DNA from: Yoonia sp.
Lineage (GTDB): Bacteria; Pseudomonadota; Alphaproteobacteria; Rhodobacterales; Rhodobacteraceae
Assembly (NCBI RefSeq): GCF_017854565.1
Contig: NZ_JAFMHJ010000011.1
Location: forward strand, 22,289-86,288
Direction of reading: 5' to 3'
DNA length: 64,000 nucleotides
The position numbers were made by a program, and so were the translations under genes. This document shows positions 1 to 10,504 of the stretch, piece after piece. Positions within the stretch are counted from its first letter, which is position 1; each line of letters starts with the position of its first letter. The notes below the pieces were generated by a model. It did no database searches. It saw only the letters and a list, made by a program, of their open reading frames with translations, and was not told the DNA's origin.

Positions 1-1024
1 GATCATGGTATTTTTGGATATGGTCGAACAGCTGCGCCGCTACGCCAGCGCCGACGCCCCCTTTATCGAGATATTCTATCTGACACTTCTCAACGTCCCC
101 CAAGGCATCTACCGTATTTTGCCGTTGATCATGATCCTCGCAGCCCTCGCGCTTTTTCTTGGGCTGGCCCGGTCGTCAGAGCTGGTCGTCACCCGCGCGG
201 CGGGCCGCTCGGCGCTCAATGCCCTGCTCGCGCCGCTGACGGTGGCGCTGCTGATCGGGCTCCTGGCTGTCGGGGTCCTGAACCCCATCGTCGCGGGCAC
301 CTCCAAGGAATACGAGGCGCGCGCCGATGCCTTGCGTGGTGAAACATCGGTGTTGTCGATCAGCGCATCCGGTCTTTGGCTGCGCCAAGGCAATGCCGAA
401 GGCCAAACCGTCATTCGCGCCCAGACCGCCAACCTTGATGGCACCGCCCTGAACAACGTCAGCTTCATCACCTTCACCCCCGATGGCGGGCCCAGCCGCC
501 GGATCGAGGCCGCAACGGCCCGACTGACCCCCGGTGCCTGGGTTCTGACCGATACCAAGACATGGACCCTCAAGGACAGCGACATCCCCGAAGCCACCGC
601 AACCCGGCAGGCCAGCGTCAGCGTGCCGTCAACCCTGACCCCGGACCAAATTCGCGACAGCTTTGGCACGCCCTCCTCCATCCCGATCTGGGAACTGCCG
701 ACGTTCATCGAACGGCTGCGCACGGCGGGTTTTTCGGCACAGCGGCATTTGGTCTGGTTCCACACCGAACTGGCCCTGCCGGTTTTTCTGGTCTCGATGG
801 TGATGATCGGGGCCAGCTTTACCCTGCGCCACCAACGCGGTGGACGCACAGGACTGATGGTGATGTTCGCGATACTTCTGGCCTTCATCATCTACTTCAT
901 CCGCAACTTCGCCCAGGTTTTGGGTGAAAACGGCCAATTGCCTGCGGTCCTTGCTGCGTGGGCACCCCCGCTCGCGGCGGTGGGCCTGTCGCTTGGCTTT
1001 CTCTTACACCACGAGGAAGGCTGA
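1..1024 (+). CDS. lptG: LPS export ABC transporter permease LptG (5' end truncated by window)
   Basis: YjgP/YjgQ-type permease translation (DMVEQLRRYA..., C-terminal TM cluster FAILLAFIIYFIRNFAQVLGENGQLP); followed directly by lptD. Confidence 0.9.
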   Translation, partial: IMVFLDMVEQLRRYASADAPFIEIFYLTLLNVPQGIYRILPLIMILAALALFLGLARSSELVVTRAAGRSALNALLAPLTVALLIGLLAVGVLNPIVAGTSKEYEARADALRGETSVLSISASGLWLRQGNAEGQTVIRAQTANLDGTALNNVSFITFTPDGGPSRRIEAATARLTPGAWVLTDTKTWTLKDSDIPEATATRQASVSVPSTLTPDQIRDSFGTPSSIPIWELPTFIERLRTAGFSAQRHLVWFHTELALPVFLVSMVMIGASFTLRHQRGGRTGLMVMFAILLAFIIYFIRNFAQVLGENGQLPAVLAAWAPPLAAVGLSLGFLLHHEEG

Positions 1025-3120
1025 TGCGCATTCTTGCTTTCCTTTTGCTGTTCGTACCGGGCATGTCATTCGCACAGGGTGCGGCCACGCTGATTGCCGA
1101 CACCGTCACGCTCAATGGCCGTGATCAGCTGATCGCCAGCGGCAATATCGAAGTGCTGTATCAGGGCACCCGTCTGACGGCATCGCGGATCATCTACGAC
1201 CAGCCTACCGACAGGCTGATCATCGACGGTCCGATCTTCATCCAGACCGATGACGGCACGATCCTGACCGCCGACCGGGCCGACCTTGATCCGACGCTTG
1301 AAAACGGCATGCTCCAAGGGGCGCGGCTGGTCCTTGATCAACAGCTCCAACTGGCCGCCAACCAGATCGACCGGATCGACGGGCGCTATTCCCAGCTTTA
1401 TAAAACCGCCGCCACATCGTGTCAGGTCTGCGGCAACCGCGCGCCTTTGTGGGAAATCCGCGCCGAACGGGTGGTCAGCGATGATCAGACGCACCAGCTT
1501 TACTTTGACAACGCCACCTTTCGTGTACGCGGCGTGCCGGTGTTTTGGCTGCCTCGGATGCGGCTGCCCGATCCCTCGCTTGATCGCGCTACCGGTTTTT
1601 TGATCCCCCGGCAACGCAATACCAGCCAGCTTGGTAGCGGGCTGAAAATCCCTTATTTTGTGACGCTGGGCAACTACCGCGACATCACGCTTACCCCATA
1701 TTTGTCATCCCAGACCCGGACGCTTGAACTGATCTACCGTCAGGCCTTTGCCAACGGCGACCTGCGGATCGAAGCCGCGACAAGCGATGACACGCTCCAA
1801 GACGAAAACCGCTCCTATGTCTTTGCGAACGCGAAATTCCGGCTCGCCAACGACTACCAGCTTAGCTTTCACCTCGAAGAAGTCAGCGATACGGCCTATC
1901 TGCTTGACTATAACTACTCCGGCAAAGACCGCCTCGACAGCGCGATCGGCCTGCTGCGCGTCACCGACAGCACGCTGACACAGGCCAACCTGACCTATTA
2001 TCAAACCCTGCGCGATGATGAAACGAACGCATCTCTGCCGCCCATTGTGGCCGATCTTGATTATGAAACCCGCATCCGGCCCGCCATCGGTGGCACCCTG
2101 ACGCTGGGCGCGGGGATAGACACCGCTTATCGCTACAGCGATACGGACGGCGATGCTGGGCGCGATGTGACCCGCGCCGGTATACGCAGCGCCTGGCGGC
2201 AAGACTGGATACTGCGGGGCGGCATTTTTGCAAGCGCCCATGCCGGTGCGCAGGCCGATCTGTACAACGTGACCGACGACAGCAGCTATGCCAAAAACGA
2301 CCTGCGCTTTGTGCCCAGCATCGGCGCTGTGCTGCGCTATCCGCTGGCCAGAACCACGGCCAATGGCGCGTCGCACCTGCTGGAACCTACGCTCAGCATC
2401 GCGTGGGCGCAGGACTTTGGCGGCACCCCCCCGAACGAAGACAGCACACGCAGCGAACTCGACCGTGCCAACCTGTTCGATGGCACGCGTTTTGTGGGCG
2501 ATGATGCGGTGGAAACCGGGGCGCATGCGGCCATTGGCGTGACCTGGACCCGCGCAGGTCCCACCGGCACCACATCGGCGCTGACCTTTGGCCGGATCGT
2601 GCGCGACCGCAGCATGACAGACTTCACGCCGTCATCCGGCCTTGATGGCACTAAATCCGACTGGCTGATCGCCGGGCAGATCACCACGCCAAAAGGGTTC
2701 CTTTTTGACAACCGCAGCCTGCTGGACGATGCCAGCGGCCTGACCCGCGCAGACAGCCGGATCGCATGGCAAAATGACACGGTTCAACTGTCCGCAGCCT
2801 ATATCTGGCAGACCAAGGATCTGGCCGAAAATCGGCCCGATACCGTATCGGAATGGACCCTGGACGTCGCCTTTGATCTTAGCGCGGCGTGGTCGGTCAG
2901 CCTGGACGCCCGCTATGACATCGCGGCGGATCGCCCGGTGCGCGCGGGGATCGGCTTTGAATGGCGCAACGAATGCGTGACGGTCGACGTTTCCGCCTCG
3001 CGCCGCTATACGTCTTCCGCTACTGTTGACCCGACAACGACTTTCGGGCTCAGCGCTGCACTCAACGGCTTTTCCGCCGGGCGATCAGGTGGCGGCCCTG
3101 CAGCCCGCTGCACGAATTAA
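1024..3120 (+). CDS. lptD: LPS assembly protein LptD
   Basis: Signal peptide MRILAFLLLFVPGMSFAQ, OstA-like N-terminus, beta-barrel C-terminus; ATG overlaps lptG stop. Confidence 0.9.
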   Translation: MRILAFLLLFVPGMSFAQGAATLIADTVTLNGRDQLIASGNIEVLYQGTRLTASRIIYDQPTDRLIIDGPIFIQTDDGTILTADRADLDPTLENGMLQGARLVLDQQLQLAANQIDRIDGRYSQLYKTAATSCQVCGNRAPLWEIRAERVVSDDQTHQLYFDNATFRVRGVPVFWLPRMRLPDPSLDRATGFLIPRQRNTSQLGSGLKIPYFVTLGNYRDITLTPYLSSQTRTLELIYRQAFANGDLRIEAATSDDTLQDENRSYVFANAKFRLANDYQLSFHLEEVSDTAYLLDYNYSGKDRLDSAIGLLRVTDSTLTQANLTYYQTLRDDETNASLPPIVADLDYETRIRPAIGGTLTLGAGIDTAYRYSDTDGDAGRDVTRAGIRSAWRQDWILRGGIFASAHAGAQADLYNVTDDSSYAKNDLRFVPSIGAVLRYPLARTTANGASHLLEPTLSIAWAQDFGGTPPNEDSTRSELDRANLFDGTRFVGDDAVETGAHAAIGVTWTRAGPTGTTSALTFGRIVRDRSMTDFTPSSGLDGTKSDWLIAGQITTPKGFLFDNRSLLDDASGLTRADSRIAWQNDTVQLSAAYIWQTKDLAENRPDTVSEWTLDVAFDLSAAWSVSLDARYDIAADRPVRAGIGFEWRNECVTVDVSASRRYTSSATVDPTTTFGLSAALNGFSAGRSGGGPAARCTN

Positions 3121-3127
3121 ACCTACG

Positions 3128-4366
3128 ATGACGAGGACACGCATGCGCGCACTTTCCACAATCGCCGCTTTTCTGGCATTGGCACTGACCGTCACACTTG
3201 GCGGCCCCGCTTTGGCGCAGGGGCAGCTGACGCCGGTCATCACGGTCAATGACCGGGTCATCACCCAGTTTGAACTGACCCAACGCAAGCGCCTGCTCGA
3301 AGTGTTCCGCACCCCCGGCGATCTGGACAAAATCGCCCGCGCCGGTCTGATCGAAGATCGCCTCAAGCAAGACGAATTCGACCGTGTCGGCCTGCGCCTG
3401 TCCGATGCGGTGCTGGCGACTGCGATGGAAGACTTCGCAACCCGCGCCGACATGAGCCTTGCACAGTTCACCGCCATGCTGGCCCAGAACGACGTCGATA
3501 TCGCCACGCTGCGCGATTTCGTGCAGGTCGGTGTCAGCTGGCGCGACTACGTGCGCGGCCGCTTTAACCGACAGGTCACGATTACCGACGCCGATGTGGA
3601 TCGCGCCATTGCACAGCTGGGCAACAGCACGACCGCAATCGAGGTGCTTTTGTCGGAGATCATCATCGCCGCCCCGCCCGAACGCGCCGCACAGGCCGAA
3701 GCCGCAGCCCAGCGTATCGCTCGCCTCCGCTCTTTCGCCGCATTCGAAGATGCCGCACGCGAGGTATCCGCCCTGCCATCGCGCGATGATGGCGGGCGGC
3801 TTGGCTGGCTGCCAATCAGCAACTACCCCCCGCAACTGGGCAACCTGCTGCTGGCCCTGCGTCCGGGTGAAGTGACCGAACCGATCAGCATCGCCAACGG
3901 GATCGCCCTGTTCCAGATGCGCGCTATCCGCGAGGTCGCGCGGGCGGTGCAGGCCCCCGCCAGCATCGCCTATGCGACCTATTATATCCCCGGTGGCCGC
4001 TCCGATGCAGGTCTGCGCGCTGCCGCCGATGTCGCCGACCAGCTCGATACATGCGACGATCTTTATGGTGTTGCCCGCAACCAACCTCCCGAGGCATTGG
4101 AACGCAACGCCCTGCCACCGCGCGATATTCCCAGCGATATCGCCTTGGAACTGGCACGGCTTGATCCGGGCGAAGTGTCGTACAACCTGACCCGCGACAA
4201 TGGCGAAACGCTTGTGTTCCTGATGCTGTGCGGGCGCACAGCCGTGGGTCAAGGCGATACCGATCGCGCGGCCATCAGCAACCAACTGCGCAGTCAACGG
4301 CTTGCCGGTCTGGCCAATGCGCTGCTCGCAGACCTGCAGGCGTCGGCCACGATCATCATACGATGA
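3128..4366 (+). CDS. surA: SurA-type periplasmic peptidylprolyl isomerase/chaperone
   Basis: Signal peptide, ITVNDRVITQFELTQRKRLL SurA N-domain pattern, parvulin-like region; between lptD and pdxA. Confidence 0.85.
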   Translation: MTRTRMRALSTIAAFLALALTVTLGGPALAQGQLTPVITVNDRVITQFELTQRKRLLEVFRTPGDLDKIARAGLIEDRLKQDEFDRVGLRLSDAVLATAMEDFATRADMSLAQFTAMLAQNDVDIATLRDFVQVGVSWRDYVRGRFNRQVTITDADVDRAIAQLGNSTTAIEVLLSEIIIAAPPERAAQAEAAAQRIARLRSFAAFEDAAREVSALPSRDDGGRLGWLPISNYPPQLGNLLLALRPGEVTEPISIANGIALFQMRAIREVARAVQAPASIAYATYYIPGGRSDAGLRAAADVADQLDTCDDLYGVARNQPPEALERNALPPRDIPSDIALELARLDPGEVSYNLTRDNGETLVFLMLCGRTAVGQGDTDRAAISNQLRSQRLAGLANALLADLQASATIIIR

Positions 4367-5331
4367 AACCCATCGCGATCAGCTGTGGGGAACCGGCAGG
4401 GATCGGACCTGAAATCGCGGTGGTCGCATGGCACGCGGTCAAGGCCGATCTGCCGCTGGTTTGGATCGGCGACCCCCGCCACCTGCCCGCAGGGACCCCG
4501 TTCGATGTGATCAGCGATCCGTCACAGGCCGCAGCGGTATCCGCGCAGGCGCTGCCGGTGCTGGCCCGCGACTTTGGTGGGCGCGCACATCCGGGCACGC
4601 CGCACGCGGCACATGCCCAAGGGGTGATTGCCGCCATCGCCACCGGCGTTGATCTGGTGCAATCAGGTCGCGCGCGCGCGCTTTGCACCGCACCTATCCA
4701 CAAGGCCGCCCTGATCGACGGGGCCGATTTTGCCTATCCCGGTCATACCGAATACCTGGCCGCACTGTGCGGGGCCGATCGGGTTGTGATGATGTTGGCC
4801 TGCGACGCGCTGCGCGTCGTGCCCACGACCATTCACATCCCCCTGGCCGACGTGCCGCGTGCGCTGACCGCCAGCCTGCTGACGGATACGATCCTGATCA
4901 CCCACGCCGCCCTGCGCCGCGATTTTGGCATCGCCACCCCGCGCATCGCTGTGGCAGGATTGAACCCGCACGCAGGCGAAGACGGCAAGATGGGGCTGGA
5001 AGAGATCGAGATGATCACACCCGTCCTGAATGCGCTGCGCATCCAAGGCATGGATATTCGCGGCCCGCTATCGGCCGATACGATGTTTCACGCCGGGGCC
5101 CGTGCGACCTATGACGTTGCGGTCTGCATGTACCACGATCAGGCCCTGATCCCGATCAAGACGCTGGATTTTTCCGGTGGGGTCAACGTCACGCTTGGGC
5201 TGCCGATCATCCGGACATCGCCGGATCACGGCACGGCGTTTGATATCGCAGGCAAAGGCATCGCCGATGCGACGTCGATGATTGCGGCACTTCGGATGGC
5301 CGCGCAAATGGCCGATGCCCGCGATGGCTGA
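4363..5331 (+). CDS. pdxA: 4-hydroxythreonine-4-phosphate dehydrogenase PdxA
   Basis: MKPIAISCGEPAGIGPEIAV, YPGHTEYLA, MYHDQALIPIKTL motifs; 4-bp overlap with surA. Confidence 0.95.
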   Translation: MKPIAISCGEPAGIGPEIAVVAWHAVKADLPLVWIGDPRHLPAGTPFDVISDPSQAAAVSAQALPVLARDFGGRAHPGTPHAAHAQGVIAAIATGVDLVQSGRARALCTAPIHKAALIDGADFAYPGHTEYLAALCGADRVVMMLACDALRVVPTTIHIPLADVPRALTASLLTDTILITHAALRRDFGIATPRIAVAGLNPHAGEDGKMGLEEIEMITPVLNALRIQGMDIRGPLSADTMFHAGARATYDVAVCMYHDQALIPIKTLDFSGGVNVTLGLPIIRTSPDHGTAFDIAGKGIADATSMIAALRMAAQMADARDG

Positions 5332-5376
5332 TGGTTTGGGAGCCTCCGGCGGGAGTATTTTAGGACATAAGAAACT

Positions 5377-6228
5377 ATGAGCGGCATCGACAATCTGCCC
5401 CCGTTGCGCGCCGTGATTGCAGCGCATGATCTGGCGGCCAAGAAATCTCTGGGCCAGAATTTTCTGTTGGATTTGAACCTGACCGCCAAAATCGCGCGGC
5501 TGGGCGGTGATCTGACCCAATACGATGTGCTTGAGATCGGACCCGGCCCCGGCGGATTGACGCGGGGCTTGTTGGCCGAAGGCGCGCGGCGTGTTCTTGC
5601 GATTGAGAAAGACCCGCGCTGCATGCCTGCGCTGGCCGAGATTGCCGCCGCTTATCCCGACCGGCTGCAGGTGATCAACGGTGACGCGCTGCTGGTGAAC
5701 CCATTGGAACATCTGACGCAGCCGATCAAGATTGCAGCCAACCTACCCTATAACGTCGGCACCGAACTGTTGGTACGCTGGCTGACGCCACCGGATTGGC
5801 CGCCTTTTTGGGACAGTCTGACCTTGATGTTTCAGCGCGAAGTCGCCGAGCGTATTGTCGCGGCACCGGGCAGCAAGGCCTATGGGCGGTTGGCGCTGCT
5901 TGCGCAATGGCGCACCGATCCAACCATCATGATGGAACTGCCGCCAGAAGCGTTTAGCCCGCCCCCCAAGGTTAATTCCGCCGTCGTCCACCTGACCGCC
6001 CTGCCCGCGCCGCGCTATCCCGCCAACCCCGGCACGTTGAACAAAGTGGTTGCAGCCGCCTTTAACCAGCGGCGCAAGATGCTGCGTTCTGCGTTGAAAT
6101 CGGTCAGTCCCGATATCGAAGATCATCTGATCGCATCCGGCATCAAACCCACCGAACGGGCCGAGCAGGTCGATCTGGAAGCCTTTTGCACATTGGCGCG
6201 CAGCCTCGACGCAGCCCGTACGCCCTGA
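5377..6228 (+). CDS. rsmA: 16S rRNA (adenine1518-N6/adenine1519-N6)-dimethyltransferase KsgA/RsmA
   Basis: [38 protein letters not shown] motifs. Confidence 0.96.
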   Translation: MSGIDNLPPLRAVIAAHDLAAKKSLGQNFLLDLNLTAKIARLGGDLTQYDVLEIGPGPGGLTRGLLAEGARRVLAIEKDPRCMPALAEIAAAYPDRLQVINGDALLVNPLEHLTQPIKIAANLPYNVGTELLVRWLTPPDWPPFWDSLTLMFQREVAERIVAAPGSKAYGRLALLAQWRTDPTIMMELPPEAFSPPPKVNSAVVHLTALPAPRYPANPGTLNKVVAAAFNQRRKMLRSALKSVSPDIEDHLIASGIKPTERAEQVDLEAFCTLARSLDAARTP

Positions 6229-6232
6229 CCCA

Positions 6233-6259
6233 ACAAAAAGCCCCCCGAAATCGGAGGGC
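6233..6259 (-). terminator. Rho-independent terminator for the DUF4167 gene
   Basis: Minus strand GCCCTCCG-ATTT-CGGGGGGC followed by TTTTT; immediately 3' of the minus-strand CDS ending at 6266. Confidence 0.85.
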
Positions 6260-6265
6260 ATTTGA

Positions 6266-6814
6266 TTATTCTGCGGCTTCTGGTGCGTTGTCGCCATTTG
6301 ACGGGCTGTCGGGCACCGCACGTGGCTTGCGCGGGGCGCGTGGTTTACGTGCGCGCGGCTGGGGTTGAGGCTGGGGTTTTTCCTCTGGCGTATCGACCAG
6401 CCCCGAATCCTGATCATCATCGTCCCCCGCGATCACCGGCTGCTCCATCGCGCCGGGATCGCTCGATGTTGCCTCTTGCGCCTTCAGGCGTTCATTGCGT
6501 TCGCGGTCCCGCTCGGCCTGGCGTTCGCGGTTCTGGGCTTCCAGCTCATCGCGGCGTTGGTCGACCTCTTTTTGCGCTTCGGCCAGCAGGCGTGTGTAAT
6601 GCTCTGCGTGCTGGGCAAAGTTTTCGGCATTCACCCGATCATTGGACAGCTGCGCGTCGCGATACAGTTGATTGTACTTTTCGATAATCTGCTGCGGAGT
6701 GCCGCGCACCTTACCATCCGGGCCAGAGCTGTCAAAAACCCGGTTGATGATGTTGCCGCCCGTAGGCCGGGTATTGCGGCTTTTGTTCCGCGACCGTGAC
6801 TTCGATGATCTCAT
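6266..6814 (-). CDS. DUF4167-family protein, basic N-terminus and low-complexity tail
   Basis: MRSSKSRSRNKSRNTRPTGGNIINRVFDSSGPDGKVRGTPQQIIEKYNQLYRDA is the DUF4167 signature. Confidence 0.8.
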   Translation of the reverse strand: MRSSKSRSRNKSRNTRPTGGNIINRVFDSSGPDGKVRGTPQQIIEKYNQLYRDAQLSNDRVNAENFAQHAEHYTRLLAEAQKEVDQRRDELEAQNRERQAERDRERNERLKAQEATSSDPGAMEQPVIAGDDDDQDSGLVDTPEEKPQPQPQPRARKPRAPRKPRAVPDSPSNGDNAPEAAE

Positions 6815-7017
6815 TGATGTGCTTTCAAGCCCTTGGCTGTCGTTGCGCTGACCAGATGTCGCGCCGTTTTGCGCGTCTTGAATATCTGGCCTTACGATGT
6901 TTGGCGACTGATCGGGGGGAGGTCAAAACGGCCCTCTGCCCTGCCGATGCCACTGAATAAACACGACCCATGGCCCAAGACAAGCTAAAATTGCGTCAAA
7001 TAGCGAATTATTGAACG

Positions 7018-7881
7018 CTAGCGCCGTGTATCCGCATCAAAACCCACCATTTGCCCCATGACAACCCGGTCCCGACCATCCAGATCAGGCACCACAGCCA
7101 CATTGCGCAAATCCGCATCCCGCATCATTTGCGCGACTGCAGTCCCCTGCGTCGGGCCGATTTCGAACAACAAGACCCCGTCGGGCACCAGCACCGCCAG
7201 CGCCTGCGCCACGATCACCCGATAGGCCGAAAGCCCGTCAGCTTCGTCGGTCAGCGCCATGCGCGGTTCCCAGTGACGCACCTCGGGCGACAGGGCGGGC
7301 ATTTCGTCTGCGGCAATATAGGGCGGGTTCGACACGATCAGATCAAATGGGCCCGCAATTGCCGCCATCCAGTCGCTTTGCACGAACGTCGCACGCGCCG
7401 CGACGCCGTGCCGCCGGGCATTGCGCGATGCCACCGTCAACGCCGCCGCCGATGCGTCGCCACCCACGCCTGTGGCATTGGTCATTTCGGCCAGCAACGT
7501 CACCAGAATACAGCCCGACCCGGTGCCAAGATCCAACACCTTGGTAAAGTTTTGGCGCAGCGCGACCGCGATCAATGTCTCTGTCTCGGGGCGGGGGTCC
7601 AGAACGTCTGGCGTTACCTCAAATGCGCGGCCATAGAATTCGCGCGTGCCGATCAAATGCGACACCGGCTCACGCTGCACACGCCGGGCAATCAGCACGT
7701 CAAATCGGGCTTGTACGTCGGGTGCAACAGGTTCGGGCAGCGTCAGCGTCAACCGCCAGGCATCCACCCCGGACGCATATGCAAACAGCTTGCGCGCATC
7801 ACGGGCGGCATCGGGCACCCCCGCCGCCGTCAACAGCCTTGTCGCAGCAATTACTGCCTGACCACCCGTCGGATCGCTCAA
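7018..7881 (-). CDS. prmC: Peptide chain release factor N5-glutamine methyltransferase PrmC
   Basis: [29 protein letters not shown] motifs; overlaps prfA. Confidence 0.95.
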   Translation of the reverse strand: MSDPTGGQAVIAATRLLTAAGVPDAARDARKLFAYASGVDAWRLTLTLPEPVAPDVQARFDVLIARRVQREPVSHLIGTREFYGRAFEVTPDVLDPRPETETLIAVALRQNFTKVLDLGTGSGCILVTLLAEMTNATGVGGDASAAALTVASRNARRHGVAARATFVQSDWMAAIAGPFDLIVSNPPYIAADEMPALSPEVRHWEPRMALTDEADGLSAYRVIVAQALAVLVPDGVLLFEIGPTQGTAVAQMMRDADLRNVAVVPDLDGRDRVVMGQMVGFDADTRR

Positions 7882-8933
7882 GCGCCCATCTCGGCCAGCA
7901 GCGTCGCCTGCGCCTCCGTTTGCAGGGCGCTGATCACCTCGTCCAGATCGCCCTGCATGATTTGGCCCAGCGAATAAAGCGTCAGGTTGATTCGGTGATC
8001 GGTCATGCGGCCCTGTGGGAAATTATAGGTCCGAATGCGTTCCGACCGGTCGCCCGACCCCACTTGCGCCTTGCGATCCGCGGACCGTTCCCCTTCGACG
8101 CGCTGGCGTTCCAGATCGAACAGGCGGGTTTTCAGCACCTGCATCGCGATCTCGCGGTTGCGGTGCTGTGACTTTTCGGCGCTGACCACGATGATACCGC
8201 TGGGGATATGCAGGATACGCACGGCCGAATCGGTCGTGTTCACATGCTGCCCGCCCGCGCCCGACGCCCGCATCGTATCAATCCGCAGATCACCGGGGGC
8301 AATCTGCACATCTACATCTTCCGCCTCGGGCAGCACCGCAACCGTTGCAGCCGAGGTATGGATACGCCCGCCGCTTTCGGTCTCTGGCACCCGTTGCACG
8401 CGGTGTACGCCGCTTTCGTACTTCAGCCGGGCAAACACGCCCTCGCCTGCGACCCGCGCGACCACTTCCTTGATGCCGCCCAATTCGGTGTGGCTTTCCT
8501 CAAGTATCTCAAATTTCCAACCCTTGCTTTCCGCATAGCGCTGATACATCCGCAGCAAATCCGCAGCAAAAAGCGATGCCTCATCACCGCCCGTGCCCGG
8601 TCGGATCTCGATCATCGCAGGCCGGGCATCGGCGGCATCCTTGGGCAATAGCGCCAGTTGCACCTCTTGCTCAGATGCTTCCAACGCCGCGCGCAAACCG
8701 GGCAGCTCGGCCTCGGCCAGCTCCTTCATTTCAGGATCTTTCAGCATCGCCTGCGCATCGGCAATCTCGCGCAGCAAATCCTTATAGGCAGTGACCGTTT
8801 CGACCACGGGGCGCAGTTCGGCGTATTCCCGGCCCAAGGCCGCAATTTCATTGCCCGCCGCACCGGCAGACATCTTGGCCTCCAGAAACTGAAAGCGGTC
8901 AATGATTTGTTCAATTTTGTCAGCGGCTATCAT
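7878..8933 (-). CDS. prfA: Peptide chain release factor 1
   Basis: [19 protein letters not shown] (GGQ motif) and RF1 domain order. Confidence 0.97.
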   Translation of the reverse strand: MIAADKIEQIIDRFQFLEAKMSAGAAGNEIAALGREYAELRPVVETVTAYKDLLREIADAQAMLKDPEMKELAEAELPGLRAALEASEQEVQLALLPKDAADARPAMIEIRPGTGGDEASLFAADLLRMYQRYAESKGWKFEILEESHTELGGIKEVVARVAGEGVFARLKYESGVHRVQRVPETESGGRIHTSAATVAVLPEAEDVDVQIAPGDLRIDTMRASGAGGQHVNTTDSAVRILHIPSGIIVVSAEKSQHRNREIAMQVLKTRLFDLERQRVEGERSADRKAQVGSGDRSERIRTYNFPQGRMTDHRINLTLYSLGQIMQGDLDEVISALQTEAQATLLAEMGA

Positions 8934-8951
8934 GGCAACCCGCTTGGCCGA

Positions 8952-9389
8952 TCAGGGCGCTACGGTCAAGGGGCCAAGCGCGGCAAGCCAGGCCAGAACG
9001 CGCGCCCGGTTCACCCCCCCATCCGATACGCCAAAGCGCAGACGCCCATAAATGACAAGCACATCATCGTTGACCGCCACAGTTGTATAGTCGGGAAATC
9101 CCATGATCCTCGACCGTGTCTCAAACGTCATCATCCCGGTCGCCACGCCGCCCGCAATCAACCGGGTGCGCGGTGTGGCAAGCACGCGCTGCGCAACAGC
9201 GGCAAGAACCGCCTCTGCCGGGGCCGCGATCGCCCGCTCAGCCCGAAACCCGCCGGTTTGCGGATAATCCCCCGGACCCGCCGATTGCGGCATCGCGTGC
9301 CAGCGCTCCACGTCAGTCGGCGCCAGCCGCACATAGGCAAACAGCGCCGCCATCACCAAGATGACAAAAAACAGAAAACGACTGATCAT
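8952..9389 (-). CDS. DUF1499-family protein
   Basis: MISRFLFFVILVMAALFAYVRL TM anchor plus ERAIAAPAEAVLAAV...SRIMGFPDYTTVAV. Confidence 0.65.
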   Translation of the reverse strand: MISRFLFFVILVMAALFAYVRLAPTDVERWHAMPQSAGPGDYPQTGGFRAERAIAAPAEAVLAAVAQRVLATPRTRLIAGGVATGMMTFETRSRIMGFPDYTTVAVNDDVLVIYGRLRFGVSDGGVNRARVLAWLAALGPLTVAP

Positions 9390-9458
9390 GATATTTCTCC
9401 ATGGGTCAGGCACGTCGCCTGAATGCAACCCTCGGCGCACGCCATACACCCAAGGCCC

Positions 9459-9477
9459 GTGACGCCGCCAGCGTCAC
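9459..9477. repeat. Inverted repeat GTGACGC-CGCCA-GCGTCAC overlapping the 3' end of speB
   Basis: Perfect 7-bp arms read directly; T-rich sequence follows on the + strand only. Confidence 0.75.
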
Positions 9478-10442
9478 TTTTCCCTTTTATGCCAGAGCGC
9501 AAGACAGCACAGCTCCATCGCCACATGCGCCCCGGCAATGGCCGTGGCACCGGTCGTGTCATAGGGCGGCGACACCTCGACCACATCACCGCCGACCATA
9601 TTGATCCCCGCCAGATCGCGCAGCATCGCCGCCGCCTGCCAACTGGCCAACCCTCCCCAGACCGGCGTGCCGGTTCCCGGTGCAAAGGCGGGATCAAGCG
9701 CGTCGATATCAAACGTCACATAGGTCGGATGGGCACCCACAATGTCACGCACCCGATCGGTGACATAGGTGCTGCCTTTCTCGTGACAGGTCCGCGCGTC
9801 AATATAAGGCATGCCCAGATAATCATCGCATTGCGTACGAATTCCGATCTGCACCGACCGCGTGACATCCACCAGACCCAGCTTCACCGCCTTATACATG
9901 AACGTCCCGTGATCAATCCGGTCCAAGTCGTCATCCGCCCAAAGGTCCGAATGGGCATCAAACTGAATGACCGACATCGGGCCGTATTTCGCGGCGTAGG
10001 CGCGCAATATCGGCAGCGTGATAAAGTGGTCCCCCCCCAAGGTGACAGTCCCCGGCCCGGCGGCCAATATCCCCGCAATATGCGCCTCGACCAATGCCGG
10101 AACCCCGGCGACATTGGCATAGTCGAACGCCATATCGCCATAATCGACGATGGAAAACGCCGACAAAGGATCAAACCCATCCCAACCATAAGGGGGATCA
10201 TACGGCTGCAACGCCGAAGCTTCGCGGATCGCACGCGGCCCGAACCGCGCGCCCGGACGGTGCGTCACGGCCTGATCAAACGGCACACCCGTCACCGCCA
10301 AATCAACACCCGTCAAATCCTTGGAGTACGCACGGCGCAAAAATGACGTCGCCCCGCCAAAGGCATTTTCATACGCCAGCCCCCGCCGATCCCCGCGCGT
10401 AAACGCCAAATCCACCTGCCCCTTTGCATCTTCCAGCGCCAT
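9474..10442 (-). CDS. speB: Agmatinase / ureohydrolase
   Basis: GGDHFITLPILRA, QFDAHSDL, TFDIDALDPAFAPGTGTPVWGG Mn-binding motifs. Confidence 0.93.
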   Translation of the reverse strand: MALEDAKGQVDLAFTRGDRRGLAYENAFGGATSFLRRAYSKDLTGVDLAVTGVPFDQAVTHRPGARFGPRAIREASALQPYDPPYGWDGFDPLSAFSIVDYGDMAFDYANVAGVPALVEAHIAGILAAGPGTVTLGGDHFITLPILRAYAAKYGPMSVIQFDAHSDLWADDDLDRIDHGTFMYKAVKLGLVDVTRSVQIGIRTQCDDYLGMPYIDARTCHEKGSTYVTDRVRDIVGAHPTYVTFDIDALDPAFAPGTGTPVWGGLASWQAAAMLRDLAGINMVGGDVVEVSPPYDTTGATAIAGAHVAMELCCLALWHKREK

Positions 10443-10504
10443 CCCTCAGCCTTTCCTATATCTTGAAATACGCGCCGCAGCGCATCAGATTGCCAGAAAT
10501 TTGG

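Noticed and set aside
1705-2526. 273-aa minus-strand ORF inside lptD
   Set aside because: Antisense shadow of a clear lptD reading frame; no motif or RBS support.
3062-4297. 411-aa open frame antisense to surA
   Set aside because: Lies fully opposite a well-supported conserved CDS; Cys/Gly/His/Gln-rich composition and no recognisable motif. Typical spurious antisense ORF in GC-rich DNA.
6815-7017. Small RNA gene in the 203-nt gap upstream of the DUF4167 gene
   Set aside because: No convincing promoter-terminator pair or conserved structure could be identified by eye; most simply a promoter/5' UTR region.
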